From an uncultured Acetatifactor sp. (lineage in GTDB: Bacteria; Bacillota; Clostridia; Lachnospirales; Lachnospiraceae): DNA of 64,000 bases. Numbering within the stretch: the first letter of the stretch is position 1; every line of letters begins with the position of its first letter. The position numbers were made by a program, and so were the translations under genes. The stretch covers positions 19,696 to 83,695 of the forward strand of contig CAJUFB010000001.1 of the NCBI GenBank assembly GCA_910585805.1. Reading direction: 5' to 3'. The notes under the pieces are model-generated. The model was not told where the DNA came from, searched no databases, and was given only the letters and a program-made list of their open reading frames with translations. This document shows, piece by piece, positions 53,810-62,887 of the stretch.

Positions 53810-53904
53810 ATATCACCTATAAAAACAATCCCGGCTCCGCACAAAGCGGAACGCTGCCATACCTGGTCCCTCGCCGCAAGTCCAACTGCCTCGCAGCAAG
53901 TCCG

Positions 53905-53978
53905 AAAAAATGCCCCGGCATTTTTTCCGCTAAGATCCGGTTCTGCTCAGGCAGGGTACTTTCCTGCCTTAGCAGAAC
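53905..53978 (-). terminator. Pair of hairpins between infB and rbfA
   Basis: Reading on minus from the infB stop: GTTCTGCTAAGGCAGG pairs with CCTGCCTGAGCAGAAC (53940-53978), then AAAAAATGC pairs with GCATTTTTT (53905-53926). The second ends in its own T-run and may act as a partial terminator that lowers expression of rbfA and later genes; RNase processing is the alternative. Confidence 0.5.
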
Positions 53979-53981
53979 TCC

Positions 53982-56900
53982 TTAGCGTGGTACCTCAACC
54001 ATAATGTAGGCTTCAACCACGTCAAATTCCTGTATCTTGTCAAACCCTTCGAACACAAGCCCGCATTCAAAGCCTTCCTTCACTTCTTTCACATCGTCTT
54101 TAAACCGCTTCAGGGATGCCAGGCCGCCTTCGTAAATCTGCTCGCCCTCCCGGGTGATTCGGATCTTGCAGCCTCTCTGGAAGATACCGTCCGTCACATA
54201 GGAACCGGCGATATTACCGATCTGGGAAGCCTTGAATATCTGCCTGATCTCGGCGTGGCCGATGACCTTCTCCTCAAATACGGGATCCAGCATGCCCTTC
54301 ATGGCAGCTTCCACATCCTCGATAGCCTGGTAGATGACCCTGTACAGTCTCACGTCTACTCCTTCACGCTCAGCCGTAGCCTTCGCAGTGGAATCCGGCC
54401 GTACATTAAAGCCGATGATGATGGCATTGGATGCGCTTGCCAGGGTCACATCGGATTCGTTGATGGCGCCTACGCCTCCATGGATACACTTCACCACGAT
54501 CTCCTCGTTGGACAGTTTCACCAGAGACTGCTTCACGGCCTCCACGCTTCCCTGTACATCCGCCTTCACGATCAGATTCAGTTCCTTCAGATTACCTTCC
54601 TTGATCTGGGAGAACAGGTCATCCAGAGACATTCTGGTTCTGGTCTCCTCCAGCATCTTCTCCTTATTCTGCACAAGGTAGGTCTCTGCATAGGATTTCG
54701 CAGTTTTATCGTTTTCATGCGCCAGGAACACTTCGCCTGCGCTGGGAACATCTGACAATCCCAGGATTTCCACAGGTGTGGAGGGCGCAGCTTCCTTTAC
54801 TCTTCTGCCCTTGTCGTCAATCATCGCCCTGACCTTGCCGTGGCAGGCGCCTGCGGAGACGAAATCTCCCACATGCAGCGTACCCTTCTGCACCAGGACG
54901 GTTGCAACGGGACCGCGCCCCTTGTCAAGCTCTGCCTCAATAACGAGACCTCTGGCGCGTCTGTCAGGATTCGCTTTCAGTTCCATAATATCGGCTGTCA
55001 AAAGGATCGTCTCCAGCAGATCGTCAATTCCTTCACCGGATTTCGCCGATACGGGAACAAATTCCGTATTGCCGCCCCAGTCAGTGGCTACCAGTTCGTA
55101 TTCCGTCAGCTCCTGTTTTACTCTCTCGATATTTGCGGACGGCTTATCGATCTTATTCACTGCCACAACGATCTCAATGCCGGCTGCCTTGGCATGGCTG
55201 ATGGCCTCTACCGTCTGCGGCATGACGCCGTCGTCCGCCGCCACCACCAGAATCGCGATATCCGTAGAATTGGCGCCGCGCATACGCATGGCCGTAAATG
55301 CTTCATGGCCGGGCGTATCCAGGAAGGTAATCTTCCTTCCGTCTACGGTTACGGTATAGGCGCCGATATGCTGCGTGATACCGCCGGCTTCCCTGTCGGT
55401 GACATGGGTCTTGCGTATGGTATCCAACAGGGAAGTCTTGCCGTGGTCAACATGGCCCATAACACAGATAACGGGCGGTCTCTCCTGAAGGGAAGCTTCG
55501 TCCTCGTCGCTCTCCTTCAGCAGTTCCTCGATGACGTCTACCTTGACTTCCTTCTCACAGAGGATCTCATACTCCATGGCGATATTCTCCGCCTCTTCAT
55601 AGGAGATCTCCTGGTTCACCGTCACGATCTTGCCTTCCAGAAACAGCTTCTTCACAATGACGGAAGGCTGTATCTTTATCTTATCGGCAAAGTCCTTGAG
55701 GGTGATCCTGTCAGGCAGAGTGACTACCTTGATGACTTCCTCTGCCACTTCCTCTTTCTTCTTTTCAGGCTTGATGAACCTGCCGGGCTTCTTCCTGGCT
55801 GCCTCATCCTCCTCATAGATATGGTCTTTCCTGGAGCGCTTGCCTTTCTCCTGGCTGTTAGCCCGTCTCTTTTCTTCCTCGCGCTTCTTCTCCACATCCT
55901 TGCCCGGAGCCTCTGCAACAAAGCCCTTGCCCGGTTTATTATCCCGAAATCCACCTCCCGGCCCGCCAGCGCTTCTGCCGTCGCGCGGACTACCGTTGAA
56001 ACTGCGCCCAGAACCCGGACCAGCGCCCGGACCCCGGCGGTCACCTGCAGCACCCACAGCACCCGGCCTGCCGCTTCTCTGAAATCCGTTTTGTCTGTCT
56101 CCCTGGGACCTTCCATTCTGTCCGCTGCCTCCTCTTGACTGGAACTGTCCTCTGTCCTGCCTGTTGCCCTGACTTCCGCCCTGACCGCCATAAGTGCTGC
56201 CATAGCCACGGTTGTCACGACTGCGGTTATCACGGCTGTCTGACGCGCCCTGAGAATAGCCTCCCTGACCGCGCTCTCCCTGGAAACGCCCCGTTCTTGC
56301 AGGTCTGTCCTGACCGCTGCCTTCTCCCTGACCTCTTCCGCCCTGGAAACGATCTCCCTGAAAACGATCTCCCTGAGAGCGGTCATTCTGGCTCCTGTCT
56401 CTCCTGGGTCTGTCTGTCTGATTCCGCTCAGTCTGACTTCTGTCGCCCTGAGAACGCTCTCCCTGCGCCCGTTCATTGCGGGGACGCTCGCTCTGGCTAC
56501 GCTCTCCCTGCACTCGCCCTTCCTGGCTCCGCTCGTTCTGAGACCTGTCACTCCTGGGCTTCTCGCTTACAGGATTTTGAGTCTGGCTTCTTTCGGCCTG
56601 AGGCTTCTCGCTCTGTATTTTTTCATTCTGAAGTTTTTCATTCTGCGCTTTTTCAGCCTGAGCCTTCTCGTTCTGGAGCTTCTCATTCTGCGCTCTCTGC
56701 GCCTGTGCCCTCTGCTCTTCCGCTGCAGCCTGCTGTCTGCGGGCTTCCACCTGTTCGGGACGCGCCTTGGGCTGCTGAGGTTTCGGAGGCACCATCTGAA
56801 CGGCAGGCGTGGGCGACGGCGGCGTCAGCGGTTTGATTCTCACGGCAGGCTGCACCTGAGGCTTGCGGTCGTTTCTGTCGCGGCGGTCATTCCGATCGTT

Positions 56901-57338
56901 CTTTCCGCCCTGAGCCCTGTTCTGGCCGCCCTGCTTCTGGTTCTGGCCCTGGCGTCTGCCGCCGCTATTTCCGCCCTGAGCCGGGCGCTGCCCCTGCATC
57001 TTCGAATTCTGCGGGTTACTCACAAAAATAATTGTCTTCTTCTTTTTCGGCGCGTCACCTGACGGCGTCTCTGCCGGTTTTGCAGCTTTGGATGTATCTT
57101 TCACAGCAGCTTTCGGCGCTCCTTCCTTTATACTTTCCTTCTTCTGTGACACTTCCGCTTTCCCGGGGGCGTTCTTCGCGCCCTTGCCGAAAGCCTTCCG
57201 TACCAGCTGTGAAGCTTCCTCATCTATAGAGCTCTGTGCAGCCTTTGCTTCGATTCCTTTTCCCTGCAAAAAGCTCAGAATGTCTTTGCTTTGCACCTCT
57301 AGTTCTTTAGCGAGTTCATGTACCTTTACTTTCGCCAT
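53982..57338 (-). CDS. infB: Initiation factor IF-2 with long repetitive N-terminus
   Basis: 1118 residues. IF2-N domain (KVKVHELAKELEVQSKDILS), then about 400 residues of low complexity (A/Q/E/K-rich first, then R/S/Q/D/G-rich with repeated RSQxDR/ERSQ units), a second IF2-N-like domain (TLPDRITLKDFADKI) and the GTPase core: GHVDHGKTSLLD, DTPGHEAF, NKIDKP, followed by domains II-IV. Places fMet-tRNA on the 30S. GGAGG precedes ATG 57338. The N-terminal extension is much longer than in most bacteria. Confidence 0.95.
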   Translation of the reverse strand: MAKVKVHELAKELEVQSKDILSFLQGKGIEAKAAQSSIDEEASQLVRKAFGKGAKNAPGKAEVSQKKESIKEGAPKAAVKDTSKAAKPAETPSGDAPKKKKTIIFVSNPQNSKMQGQRPAQGGNSGGRRQGQNQKQGGQNRAQGGKNDRNDRRDRNDRKPQVQPAVRIKPLTPPSPTPAVQMVPPKPQQPKARPEQVEARRQQAAAEEQRAQAQRAQNEKLQNEKAQAEKAQNEKLQNEKIQSEKPQAERSQTQNPVSEKPRSDRSQNERSQEGRVQGERSQSERPRNERAQGERSQGDRSQTERNQTDRPRRDRSQNDRSQGDRFQGDRFQGGRGQGEGSGQDRPARTGRFQGERGQGGYSQGASDSRDNRSRDNRGYGSTYGGQGGSQGNRQDRGQFQSRGGSGQNGRSQGDRQNGFQRSGRPGAVGAAGDRRGPGAGPGSGRSFNGSPRDGRSAGGPGGGFRDNKPGKGFVAEAPGKDVEKKREEEKRRANSQEKGKRSRKDHIYEEDEAARKKPGRFIKPEKKKEEVAEEVIKVVTLPDRITLKDFADKIKIQPSVIVKKLFLEGKIVTVNQEISYEEAENIAMEYEILCEKEVKVDVIEELLKESDEDEASLQERPPVICVMGHVDHGKTSLLDTIRKTHVTDREAGGITQHIGAYTVTVDGRKITFLDTPGHEAFTAMRMRGANSTDIAILVVAADDGVMPQTVEAISHAKAAGIEIVVAVNKIDKPSANIERVKQELTEYELVATDWGGNTEFVPVSAKSGEGIDDLLETILLTADIMELKANPDRRARGLVIEAELDKGRGPVATVLVQKGTLHVGDFVSAGACHGKVRAMIDDKGRRVKEAAPSTPVEILGLSDVPSAGEVFLAHENDKTAKSYAETYLVQNKEKMLEETRTRMSLDDLFSQIKEGNLKELNLIVKADVQGSVEAVKQSLVKLSNEEIVVKCIHGGVGAINESDVTLASASNAIIIGFNVRPDSTAKATAEREGVDVRLYRVIYQAIEDVEAAMKGMLDPVFEEKVIGHAEIRQIFKASQIGNIAGSYVTDGIFQRGCKIRITREGEQIYEGGLASLKRFKDDVKEVKEGFECGLVFEGFDKIQEFDVVEAYIMVEVPR

Positions 57339-57357
57339 GCTTTCCTCCATTTCTGCC

Positions 57358-57678
57358 TTAAACGGCGCTTTGTTCCTCTTTCAGTTGTTTCTTGATCGCA
57401 TCCGCTAATCCTGCTTCACATACGCCCAATGATGACCGAAAGTCTTTTCCGACTGCCCGTCCCAGCGTTTCCTTCGTCCCGTAATATGCCACAGGGACCT
57501 CATACCAGGCACATTTATCGGCAAATAACTTTCTGGTATTATCCGACGCATCCTCCGCTATGATTACCAGCATGGCGGAGCCTTTCCTGATTGCCTCCAG
57601 GGTCTGAAATTCACCGCTGACCAGATTGCGTCCTCTCATGGCCATTCCCAGAAGCGATAAAACCTTATTCTGCCTCAA
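57358..57678 (-). CDS. ylxQ: YlxQ, L7Ae-family RNA-binding protein
   Basis: 106 residues, L7Ae/L30e fold: LLGMAMRGRNLVSGEFQTLE, AMLVIIAEDASDNT and VPVAYYGTKETLGRAVGK. This family binds kink-turn RNA. Starts 14 bases inside ylxR and ends 20 bases before infB. Confidence 0.88.
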   Translation of the reverse strand: MRQNKVLSLLGMAMRGRNLVSGEFQTLEAIRKGSAMLVIIAEDASDNTRKLFADKCAWYEVPVAYYGTKETLGRAVGKDFRSSLGVCEAGLADAIKKQLKEEQSAV

Positions 57679-57937
57679 GCTTATTAAATTCCTCCTCCAA
57701 AGTATCGTATACCTCTCCGGGAATACTCATTTTGAACGAACGCTCCAGGCCTTTGTTCTTTCTTGCCTTCAGCAGACATTCTCTGCTCTTACAAACATAT
57801 GCGCCTCTTCCGTTCTTCTTGCCTGTTACATCCAGACATATCTCATCTTCGGCTGTTTTCAGGACTCTCATCATGTCCCGTTTTCCCTTCATCTCACCGC
57901 AGCCTACACACTGCCTTAAAGGAACCTTTTTTGCCAT
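57665..57937 (-). CDS. rnpM: YlxR/RnpM, RNA-binding modulator of RNase P
   Basis: 90 residues. RQCVGCGEMKGKRDMMRVLK and GRGAYVCKSRECLLKA are the YlxR signature; homologues bind RNase P RNA and lower its activity. Between nusA and ylxQ as in other Firmicutes. Confidence 0.9.
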   Translation of the reverse strand: MAKKVPLRQCVGCGEMKGKRDMMRVLKTAEDEICLDVTGKKNGRGAYVCKSRECLLKARKNKGLERSFKMSIPGEVYDTLEEEFNKLEAE

Positions 57938-58095
57938 ATATATCTTTTACTCCTCATCAGGAACTCATATTCAGCCACCCTTCCTCATACCGGGCTGACT
58001 TTCCTGCCTCAATGTGGTCTAACGTGCCGCGGACCTGCCCGGAACCGCCTGCATCATCCCGCCGATCCTGTGACACATACGCTGCTTATATCCGG

Positions 58096-59685
58096 TTATA
58101 CATCCTCTTCTTCAGCAGCTTCCTCTTCCTCTGACGCCCCGTCTTCATCCGGGACCTCAGCATCTGCATCCACCTCACCGTCTTCAGAAGCCACGGCCTC
58201 TTCGTACACTTCATCGCCTTCAGAAGCCACGGTCTCTTCGTACTCCTCAACGCCTTCAGAAGCCACGGTCTCTTCGTACTCCTCAGCGCCTTCAGAAGCC
58301 ACGGCCTCTTCGTACTCCTCAACATCTTCGGAAGCCACAGTCTCTTCATACAGCTCACCGTCCCCGGAAACTACGGCCTCTCCGTACAGCCCAACATCCC
58401 CGGAAGCCACGTTCTCTCCGTACAGCCCAACATCCCCGGAAGCCACGTTCTCTTCATATGCATCCGGGTCATCAGCCTCCGCATATTCTTCGTATGCGGC
58501 TACGGCCTCCTCCGGACCGTACTCTGTCATCTCCTCGTCCTGCCCGTCTTCCCCGTCATACTCTCCGTAACCGTCGTCATCATATCCATCATATTCTCCA
58601 TAGTCCTCCTCTATGTAGTCCTCATAGCGGAAGCCAGGAGCATCCTTGGCCTGTGTCTCTGACTTGATATCTATCTTATAGCCGGTAAGTCTGGCCGCAA
58701 GTCTTGCATTCTGTCCTTCCTTTCCGATTGCCAGGGACAGCTGATAATCGGGAACCACCACTTTTGCTGTCTTCTCGTCCGGATCCGCAAATACGGCTAC
58801 GATCTTCGCCGGAGACAGGGCATTTTGTATCAGATTGCCGGGATTCTCATCCCAGTTTACAATGTCGATCTTCTCCCCGCGGAGCTCATCCACAATGGCA
58901 TTGACCCTGGCGCCGTTCATACCCACGCAGGCCCCCACCGCGTCCACATTGGGGTTGTTGCTCCACACGGCGAGCTTGGTGCGGCTTCCGGCTTCTCTGG
59001 CAATGCTCCTGATCTCCACGGTGCCGTCCCGGATCTCTGTCACCTCGGATTCAAACAGCCTCTTTACCAGCTCCGGATGCGTCCGGCTCACATTGATGCG
59101 GGGACCTTTGGGGGTATTTTTCACTTCCAGGATATATACCTTAATGCGCTCCGTAGGCCGGAAGACCTCCCCCTTCACCTGTTCCCCTTCGCTGAGCATG
59201 GCGTCCGCCTTGCCCAGATTAATGCTCACGTTCCTGCCCAGGTAGCGCTGTACTACGCCTGTCACCACATCTCTTTCTTTTTCATAGTACTGGTTATAGA
59301 TTACGCTGCGCTCCTCTTCCCTGATCTTCTGGAGTATCACGTTTTTCGCATTCTGGGTGGCAATGCGCCCGAATTCTTTGGACTTGATCTCCACATGGAG
59401 CATGTCGCCGACTTTTGCTCTGGCGGAAAGCACTCTTGCATCGTCCAGGGAAATCTGCAGGCAGGGATCCTCCACCTCTTCCTCGGTGGGCATGACCTCC
59501 TTCTCCGCATACACCAGGAAATCACAGGTATCCCTGTCAATCTCGACATGCACATTGTCCGCCTTGCCAAAATGATTCTTGCAGGCAGTCAGCAGTGAAT
59601 TCTCGATTGCCTCGAATAAGGTTTCCTTGCTGATCTCCTTTTCCCTTTCCAAAATATCAAGCGCTTCCATTAACTCCTTGTTCAT
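58096..59685 (-). CDS. nusA: NusA with C-terminal tandem-repeat acidic tail
   Basis: 529 residues. N-terminal polymerase-binding domain, S1 (RYLGRNVSINLGKADAM region), two KH domains (VDAVGACVGMNGARVNAIVD, LAIGKEGQNARLAARLTGYK). After about residue 350 the protein becomes acidic, with Y/D/G-rich stretches and then eight copies of a 12-residue repeat like YEETVASEGVEE, encoded by 36-bp tandem repeats at about 58174-58461. GGAGG favours the second of two adjacent ATGs (59685). Controls pausing, termination and antitermination. Confidence 0.94.
   Translation of the reverse strand: MNKELMEALDILEREKEISKETLFEAIENSLLTACKNHFGKADNVHVEIDRDTCDFLVYAEKEVMPTEEEVEDPCLQISLDDARVLSARAKVGDMLHVEIKSKEFGRIATQNAKNVILQKIREEERSVIYNQYYEKERDVVTGVVQRYLGRNVSINLGKADAMLSEGEQVKGEVFRPTERIKVYILEVKNTPKGPRINVSRTHPELVKRLFESEVTEIRDGTVEIRSIAREAGSRTKLAVWSNNPNVDAVGACVGMNGARVNAIVDELRGEKIDIVNWDENPGNLIQNALSPAKIVAVFADPDEKTAKVVVPDYQLSLAIGKEGQNARLAARLTGYKIDIKSETQAKDAPGFRYEDYIEEDYGEYDGYDDDGYGEYDGEDGQDEEMTEYGPEEAVAAYEEYAEADDPDAYEENVASGDVGLYGENVASGDVGLYGEAVVSGDGELYEETVASEDVEEYEEAVASEGAEEYEETVASEGVEEYEETVASEGDEVYEEAVASEDGEVDADAEVPDEDGASEEEEAAEEEDV
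58174..58461. repeat. 36-bp tandem repeats (eight units) in nusA
   Basis: Unit reads on plus roughly CTTCAGAAGCCACGGTCTCT plus 16 more bases. Units near 58205-58320 are almost identical; those toward 58461 have drifted (CATCCCCGGAAGCCACGTTC). Copy number is likely to vary between strains. Confidence 0.85.
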
Positions 59686-59732
59686 CATTTCCTCCATTCC
59701 GGCTCTCCGCCAAACCTTTCCGTCTCCAGAAT

Positions 59733-60197
59733 CTAAAAATCAATCGCCAGCCGAATCACGGCTATATCCGCTCGTTTCAGTGTAATGGGAGTATCTTCGT
59801 TCCTGATGGTAACCTGCTCCCTGTCAAAGCCCTCAAGCACCCCCGAAAAGTCCCTGCACTTATCGATGGGTTTGAAAAGCCTGATCTCCACTTCCTGGCC
59901 GATGCCCGCCTGCAAATGCTTATCCTTCTTCAGGGTACGGCCCAGTCCCGGGCTGCTGACCTCCAGGATATACGCCTCCGGAATAAAATCTTCTCTATCC
60001 AGCTCATCGGAGAGGCGGCGGCTGACATTCTCACAGTCCTGGATATTCACTCCTTCCGGCTTGTCAATGTACGCGCGAAGGTAGTGATCGCTGCCTTCCT
60101 TCACATATTCAATATCATAGATGCTCACGCCGTTTGCTTCCGCAATGGGCTGCAGCAGCTGTTCTGTTCTCAATTCATATTCTTCTCTGCGGGACAT
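59733..60197 (-). CDS. rimP: RimP, ribosome maturation factor
   Basis: 154 residues. ANGVSIYDIEYVKEGSDHYL, DKPEGVNIQDCE, VSSPGLGRTLKKDKHL are the RimP signature. Needed for 30S maturation. GGGAGGAG before ATG 60197. First gene of the nusA-infB operon. Confidence 0.94.
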   Translation of the reverse strand: MSRREEYELRTEQLLQPIAEANGVSIYDIEYVKEGSDHYLRAYIDKPEGVNIQDCENVSRRLSDELDREDFIPEAYILEVSSPGLGRTLKKDKHLQAGIGQEVEIRLFKPIDKCRDFSGVLEGFDREQVTIRNEDTPITLKRADIAVIRLAIDF

Positions 60198-60297
60198 TTC
60201 GCTCCTCCCTGAACTTTTCAAACCGGAGATACAGGCAGTCAGACACTTCCAGCCGGACAACTACGGCAGACGGCTGAATTGTTGCCAACATGCAATT

Positions 60298-60321
60298 AAG
60301 AGTGGCCCGTAAGCCACTCTT
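60298..60321 (-). promoter_or_regulatory. Hairpin in the rimP-operon leader
   Basis: Perfect 9-bp stem AAGAGTGGC with its complement and a six-base loop, starting about 22 nt into the transcript. No T-run on minus. It could stabilise the 5' end or act in attenuation. It may alternatively belong to the 3' end of the MATE gene transcript. Confidence 0.45.
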
Positions 60322-60349
60322 ACACTCTCATCATCATCAAACTAATACC

Positions 60350-60378
60350 AGTATAGGCCAGAATCTGGGAAATGTCAA
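60350..60378 (-). promoter_or_regulatory. Sigma-A promoter of the rimP-nusA-infB operon
   Basis: Minus strand -35 TTGACA (60373-60378), 17-base spacer, -10 TATACT (60350-60355). Leader about 146 nt. Confidence 0.8.
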
Positions 60379-60443
60379 CACTTTTATAACATTTTTTTGT
60401 GCTGTTTCCCGGCTGTCCGCCGCTGTTTTTCAGCTTTTCAGGT

Positions 60444-61820
60444 TCAGACAGCCTTTTCCTTCCACTTACCCCGCCTGTAGAAGAAGAAAGTAACCACCGC
60501 TCCCAGCAGCCAGGAAACCAGCAGAGAGATAAAGATGCACTCCTGCCTGCCGCCCGGGAATTCCGGAGAACGGGTCAGGAAGGCAAGCCCGTAGGCAATG
60601 GGCACACGGATCAGAAGCGTGGTGGCGATGGAAATCCACATGGGCGTCATGGTGTCCCCGGCGCCGCGCATCACGCCCGACAGGCTCTGGGTAACCGCCA
60701 TGGCAATGTACCCCACTGCCAGTATGCCCATCATCTCCCGGCTCAGCTCCACCAGCTCCGGCGTCTTTGTAAAGATGCCCATCAATGCTTTTCCAAACAG
60801 CAATATCAGCCCCGTAAGCACGGCAGACACTGCCATGGCGATCACGGTTCCCTGTTTTGCGCCCTTCTCCACCCTGTCATACATCTTCGCGCCCACATTC
60901 TGCCCGGCATAGGTAGTCAGCGCCGTTCCAAACGAAAAGTTCGGCATCATGGCAAAGCCGTCCACGCGCATGACGATCACATTGGCGGCGATGAACATTT
61001 CCCCGAAGCTGTTGGTCAGGGACTGCACCACGATCATGGCCATGGAGAAGATCGCCTGGGTGATGCCGGAAGGAAGTCCCAGCTGAATGATCTTCGCGGT
61101 ATGCTTCCGCTGCAGTTTCAGATAAGCGGGCTTCAGATCGAAGATCTCCGTCATCCGCATCAGACGGAACAGGCACAGCAGGGCGGAAATCGCCTGGGCA
61201 ATCACGGTAGCCAGCGCCACACCGTTGACGCCCATCCCCAGCTTCGCCACAAACACCAGGTCCAGGATGATATTCACCACCGTGGACACCAGCAGATAGG
61301 CCAGGGCAGACATGGAATCCCCCAGTCCCCGCAGGATACCCCCAAGAATGTTGTAGTAAGCCAGCCCGCCGGAGCCAATAAACAAGATCAGCAGATAACC
61401 ATGGCACCAGTCTATGATGGATTCCGGCGTATCCAGAAGTTCCAGCAGAGGCCTGGCAAAAAAAGATGCCACTACCATCACGAAGACTGTGGCAATGGCT
61501 GTCAGTGTGATACAGTTACCGATGGTGGAAGACAGTTCCTCCCGCTCCCTGGCTCCGAAATACTGAGACACCATGATACCTGCGCCCACACTGATGCCCA
61601 CGAATAAGACGATCAGCAGATTCAGGATAGGGCCGGCGCTGCCCACCGCCGCCAGGGCATTGTCGCCCACATAATTTCCCACAACCACACTGTCCACGGT
61701 GTTATAGAGCTGCTGAGCGACATTTCCCACCAGCATAGGCACCGTAAAAAACACGATCTTCTGCCAGGGAGACCCCTGCGTCATATCCACCGGTTCGAAA
61801 AATTTCTTGATCATTTGCAT
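60444..61820 (-). CDS. MATE-family multidrug/metabolite exporter
   Basis: 458 residues, twelve membrane helices. MTQGSPWQKIVFFTVPMLVG at the N-terminus, QLYNTVDSVVVGNYVG, and GAGIMVSQYFGAREREEL are typical of the DinF/NorM-like MATE branch. Cation-coupled efflux; substrate not predictable. GGGAGG precedes the ATG. Single gene. Confidence 0.93.
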   Translation of the reverse strand: MQMIKKFFEPVDMTQGSPWQKIVFFTVPMLVGNVAQQLYNTVDSVVVGNYVGDNALAAVGSAGPILNLLIVLFVGISVGAGIMVSQYFGAREREELSSTIGNCITLTAIATVFVMVVASFFARPLLELLDTPESIIDWCHGYLLILFIGSGGLAYYNILGGILRGLGDSMSALAYLLVSTVVNIILDLVFVAKLGMGVNGVALATVIAQAISALLCLFRLMRMTEIFDLKPAYLKLQRKHTAKIIQLGLPSGITQAIFSMAMIVVQSLTNSFGEMFIAANVIVMRVDGFAMMPNFSFGTALTTYAGQNVGAKMYDRVEKGAKQGTVIAMAVSAVLTGLILLFGKALMGIFTKTPELVELSREMMGILAVGYIAMAVTQSLSGVMRGAGDTMTPMWISIATTLLIRVPIAYGLAFLTRSPEFPGGRQECIFISLLVSWLLGAVVTFFFYRRGKWKEKAV

Positions 61821-61893
61821 GTCCTAATTACCTCCCGACAAGTTTCCAATGCCCCATTATACACCAGTCCATAGATCCTGTCACTCAGAAAAT

Positions 61894-61991
61894 ATGCTTA
61901 TGCGTGCATTTGTTTGCCGCTTTTTGCCCCACATTGTACAAACGCTCACTCGTTATGCTTCAGGTCTGCCAGTGTTTTTAGCCGTGAGCAT
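61894..61991. repeat. R1 repeat, copy e (inverted)
   Basis: On minus: ATGCTCACGGCTAAAAACAC, then CATAACGAGTGAGCGTTTGT, GGCAAACAAATGCACGCATA and AGCAT at the far end. 98 bp, the same length as copy a, but more diverged. Confidence 0.65.
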
Positions 61992-62001
61992 AAAATATCC
62001 G

Positions 62002-62478
62002 TCATAAGTCCCGCTGCTGCGCCCTTTCGATAATACGTACCGCCTGGGCGACCACCGTGCTGTTATCCGGGACATCCGTATTTACCACAGCTCCCGCGCC
62101 TATCCTGACATGATTGCCGATCTTAATATCGCCCAGGAGGATCGCGCCGGCTCCGATCAGACAGTTATTCCCGATAACAGGCGCTTTTCTGTTAACCTCC
62201 CCGATGGTTACGTTCTGATAGATCCAGCATTCCTCTCCAATGACCGCAAAACGGGATATGAAGATTCCATGCAGTCCGTGGGGAAGGGTGGGAATCCCCT
62301 GAAACACGGTATCCGGACCCACATACCCGCCGTGGCGGTGGGCGCTCCTGCTCATCAGAAAGGTCAGGATATCCCTGAGAAAACCTGCCTTAGCCTTCTT
62401 CTGCAGCCGATACAGCTTCCAGAAATGATACAGATTATCTCCTCTGGAATAATCGATCACTCTTCTTCTGATACTCAT
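62002..62478 (-). CDS. Left-handed beta-helix acyltransferase (serine acetyltransferase-like)
   Basis: 158 residues. Basic helical N-terminus, then hexapeptide repeats: IPTLPHGLHGIFISRFAVIG, NVTIGEVNRKAPVIGNNCLI, GAGAILLGDIKIGNHVRIGA. The catalytic His of SAT-type enzymes is probably in LPHGLHG. It lacks the long N-terminal domain of true CysE, so it may acetylate a sugar or polysaccharide. GGGAG before ATG 62478. Confidence 0.82.
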   Translation of the reverse strand: MSIRRRVIDYSRGDNLYHFWKLYRLQKKAKAGFLRDILTFLMSRSAHRHGGYVGPDTVFQGIPTLPHGLHGIFISRFAVIGEECWIYQNVTIGEVNRKAPVIGNNCLIGAGAILLGDIKIGNHVRIGAGAVVNTDVPDNSTVVAQAVRIIERAQQRDL

Positions 62479-62887
62479 GTGTTTTCTCCCTGTGCAGGCA
62501 GCCCTCACTCCCTGATTTTCAGGCTTCCTGCCGTTCGTTTCTAAAACAACCGCTTACATCTGCGCATTCCGCAGGGCATCAGCCAACATGCATGCGGATG
62601 AATCTGACACATTGTCCCAATAAATATCGAAATCATACGTCAGCCAACATACATGCGGATACATCCCGGGAATGCCGCAAACCCGGATCAATACAGCCAA
62701 CTCCCCGTATTCAGCAAAGTAACCGGCTGATCTCCTCCAATAAATATCCCCCTGTCGGGGCAATTCAGCCGGACAGGAACAGGAGATCGTGTCAATCACA
62801 ATAAAAACCCCGGGCTGTAACATGCTGCGATACTACTGCGGATTACAGCTTCGGGGTTTCTTCTGACCTCATTTGTTATCTAAAGCA
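62479..62887. other. Gene-free stretch with direct repeats and the buk terminator
   Basis: TCAGCCAACATGCATGCGGA (from about 62580) recurs with one change as TCAGCCAACATACATGCGGA (from about 62640); CCAATAAATATC occurs at about 62617 and 62739. An 89-codon open frame on minus covers these repeats but has no family look or ribosome site. Nothing else seen. Confidence 0.45.
62805..62859 (-). terminator. Terminator downstream of butyrate kinase
   Basis: AAACCCC and CTGTAA pair with TTACAG and GGGGTTT around a central loop; on minus the stem is followed by TTTTTATTG (overlapping the arm). 28 bases after the buk stop. Confidence 0.7.

Noticed and set aside
55724..56551. 275-codon open frame inside infB
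   Set aside because: It is the repetitive RSQ/DR region read in another frame; low complexity keeps stops out.
58174..58461. 36-bp repeats as a CRISPR-like array
   Set aside because: They are tandem without spacers and stay in the nusA reading frame.
62554..62823. 89-codon minus frame
   Set aside because: Covers direct repeats and the buk terminator, has no ribosome site and no recognisable fold.
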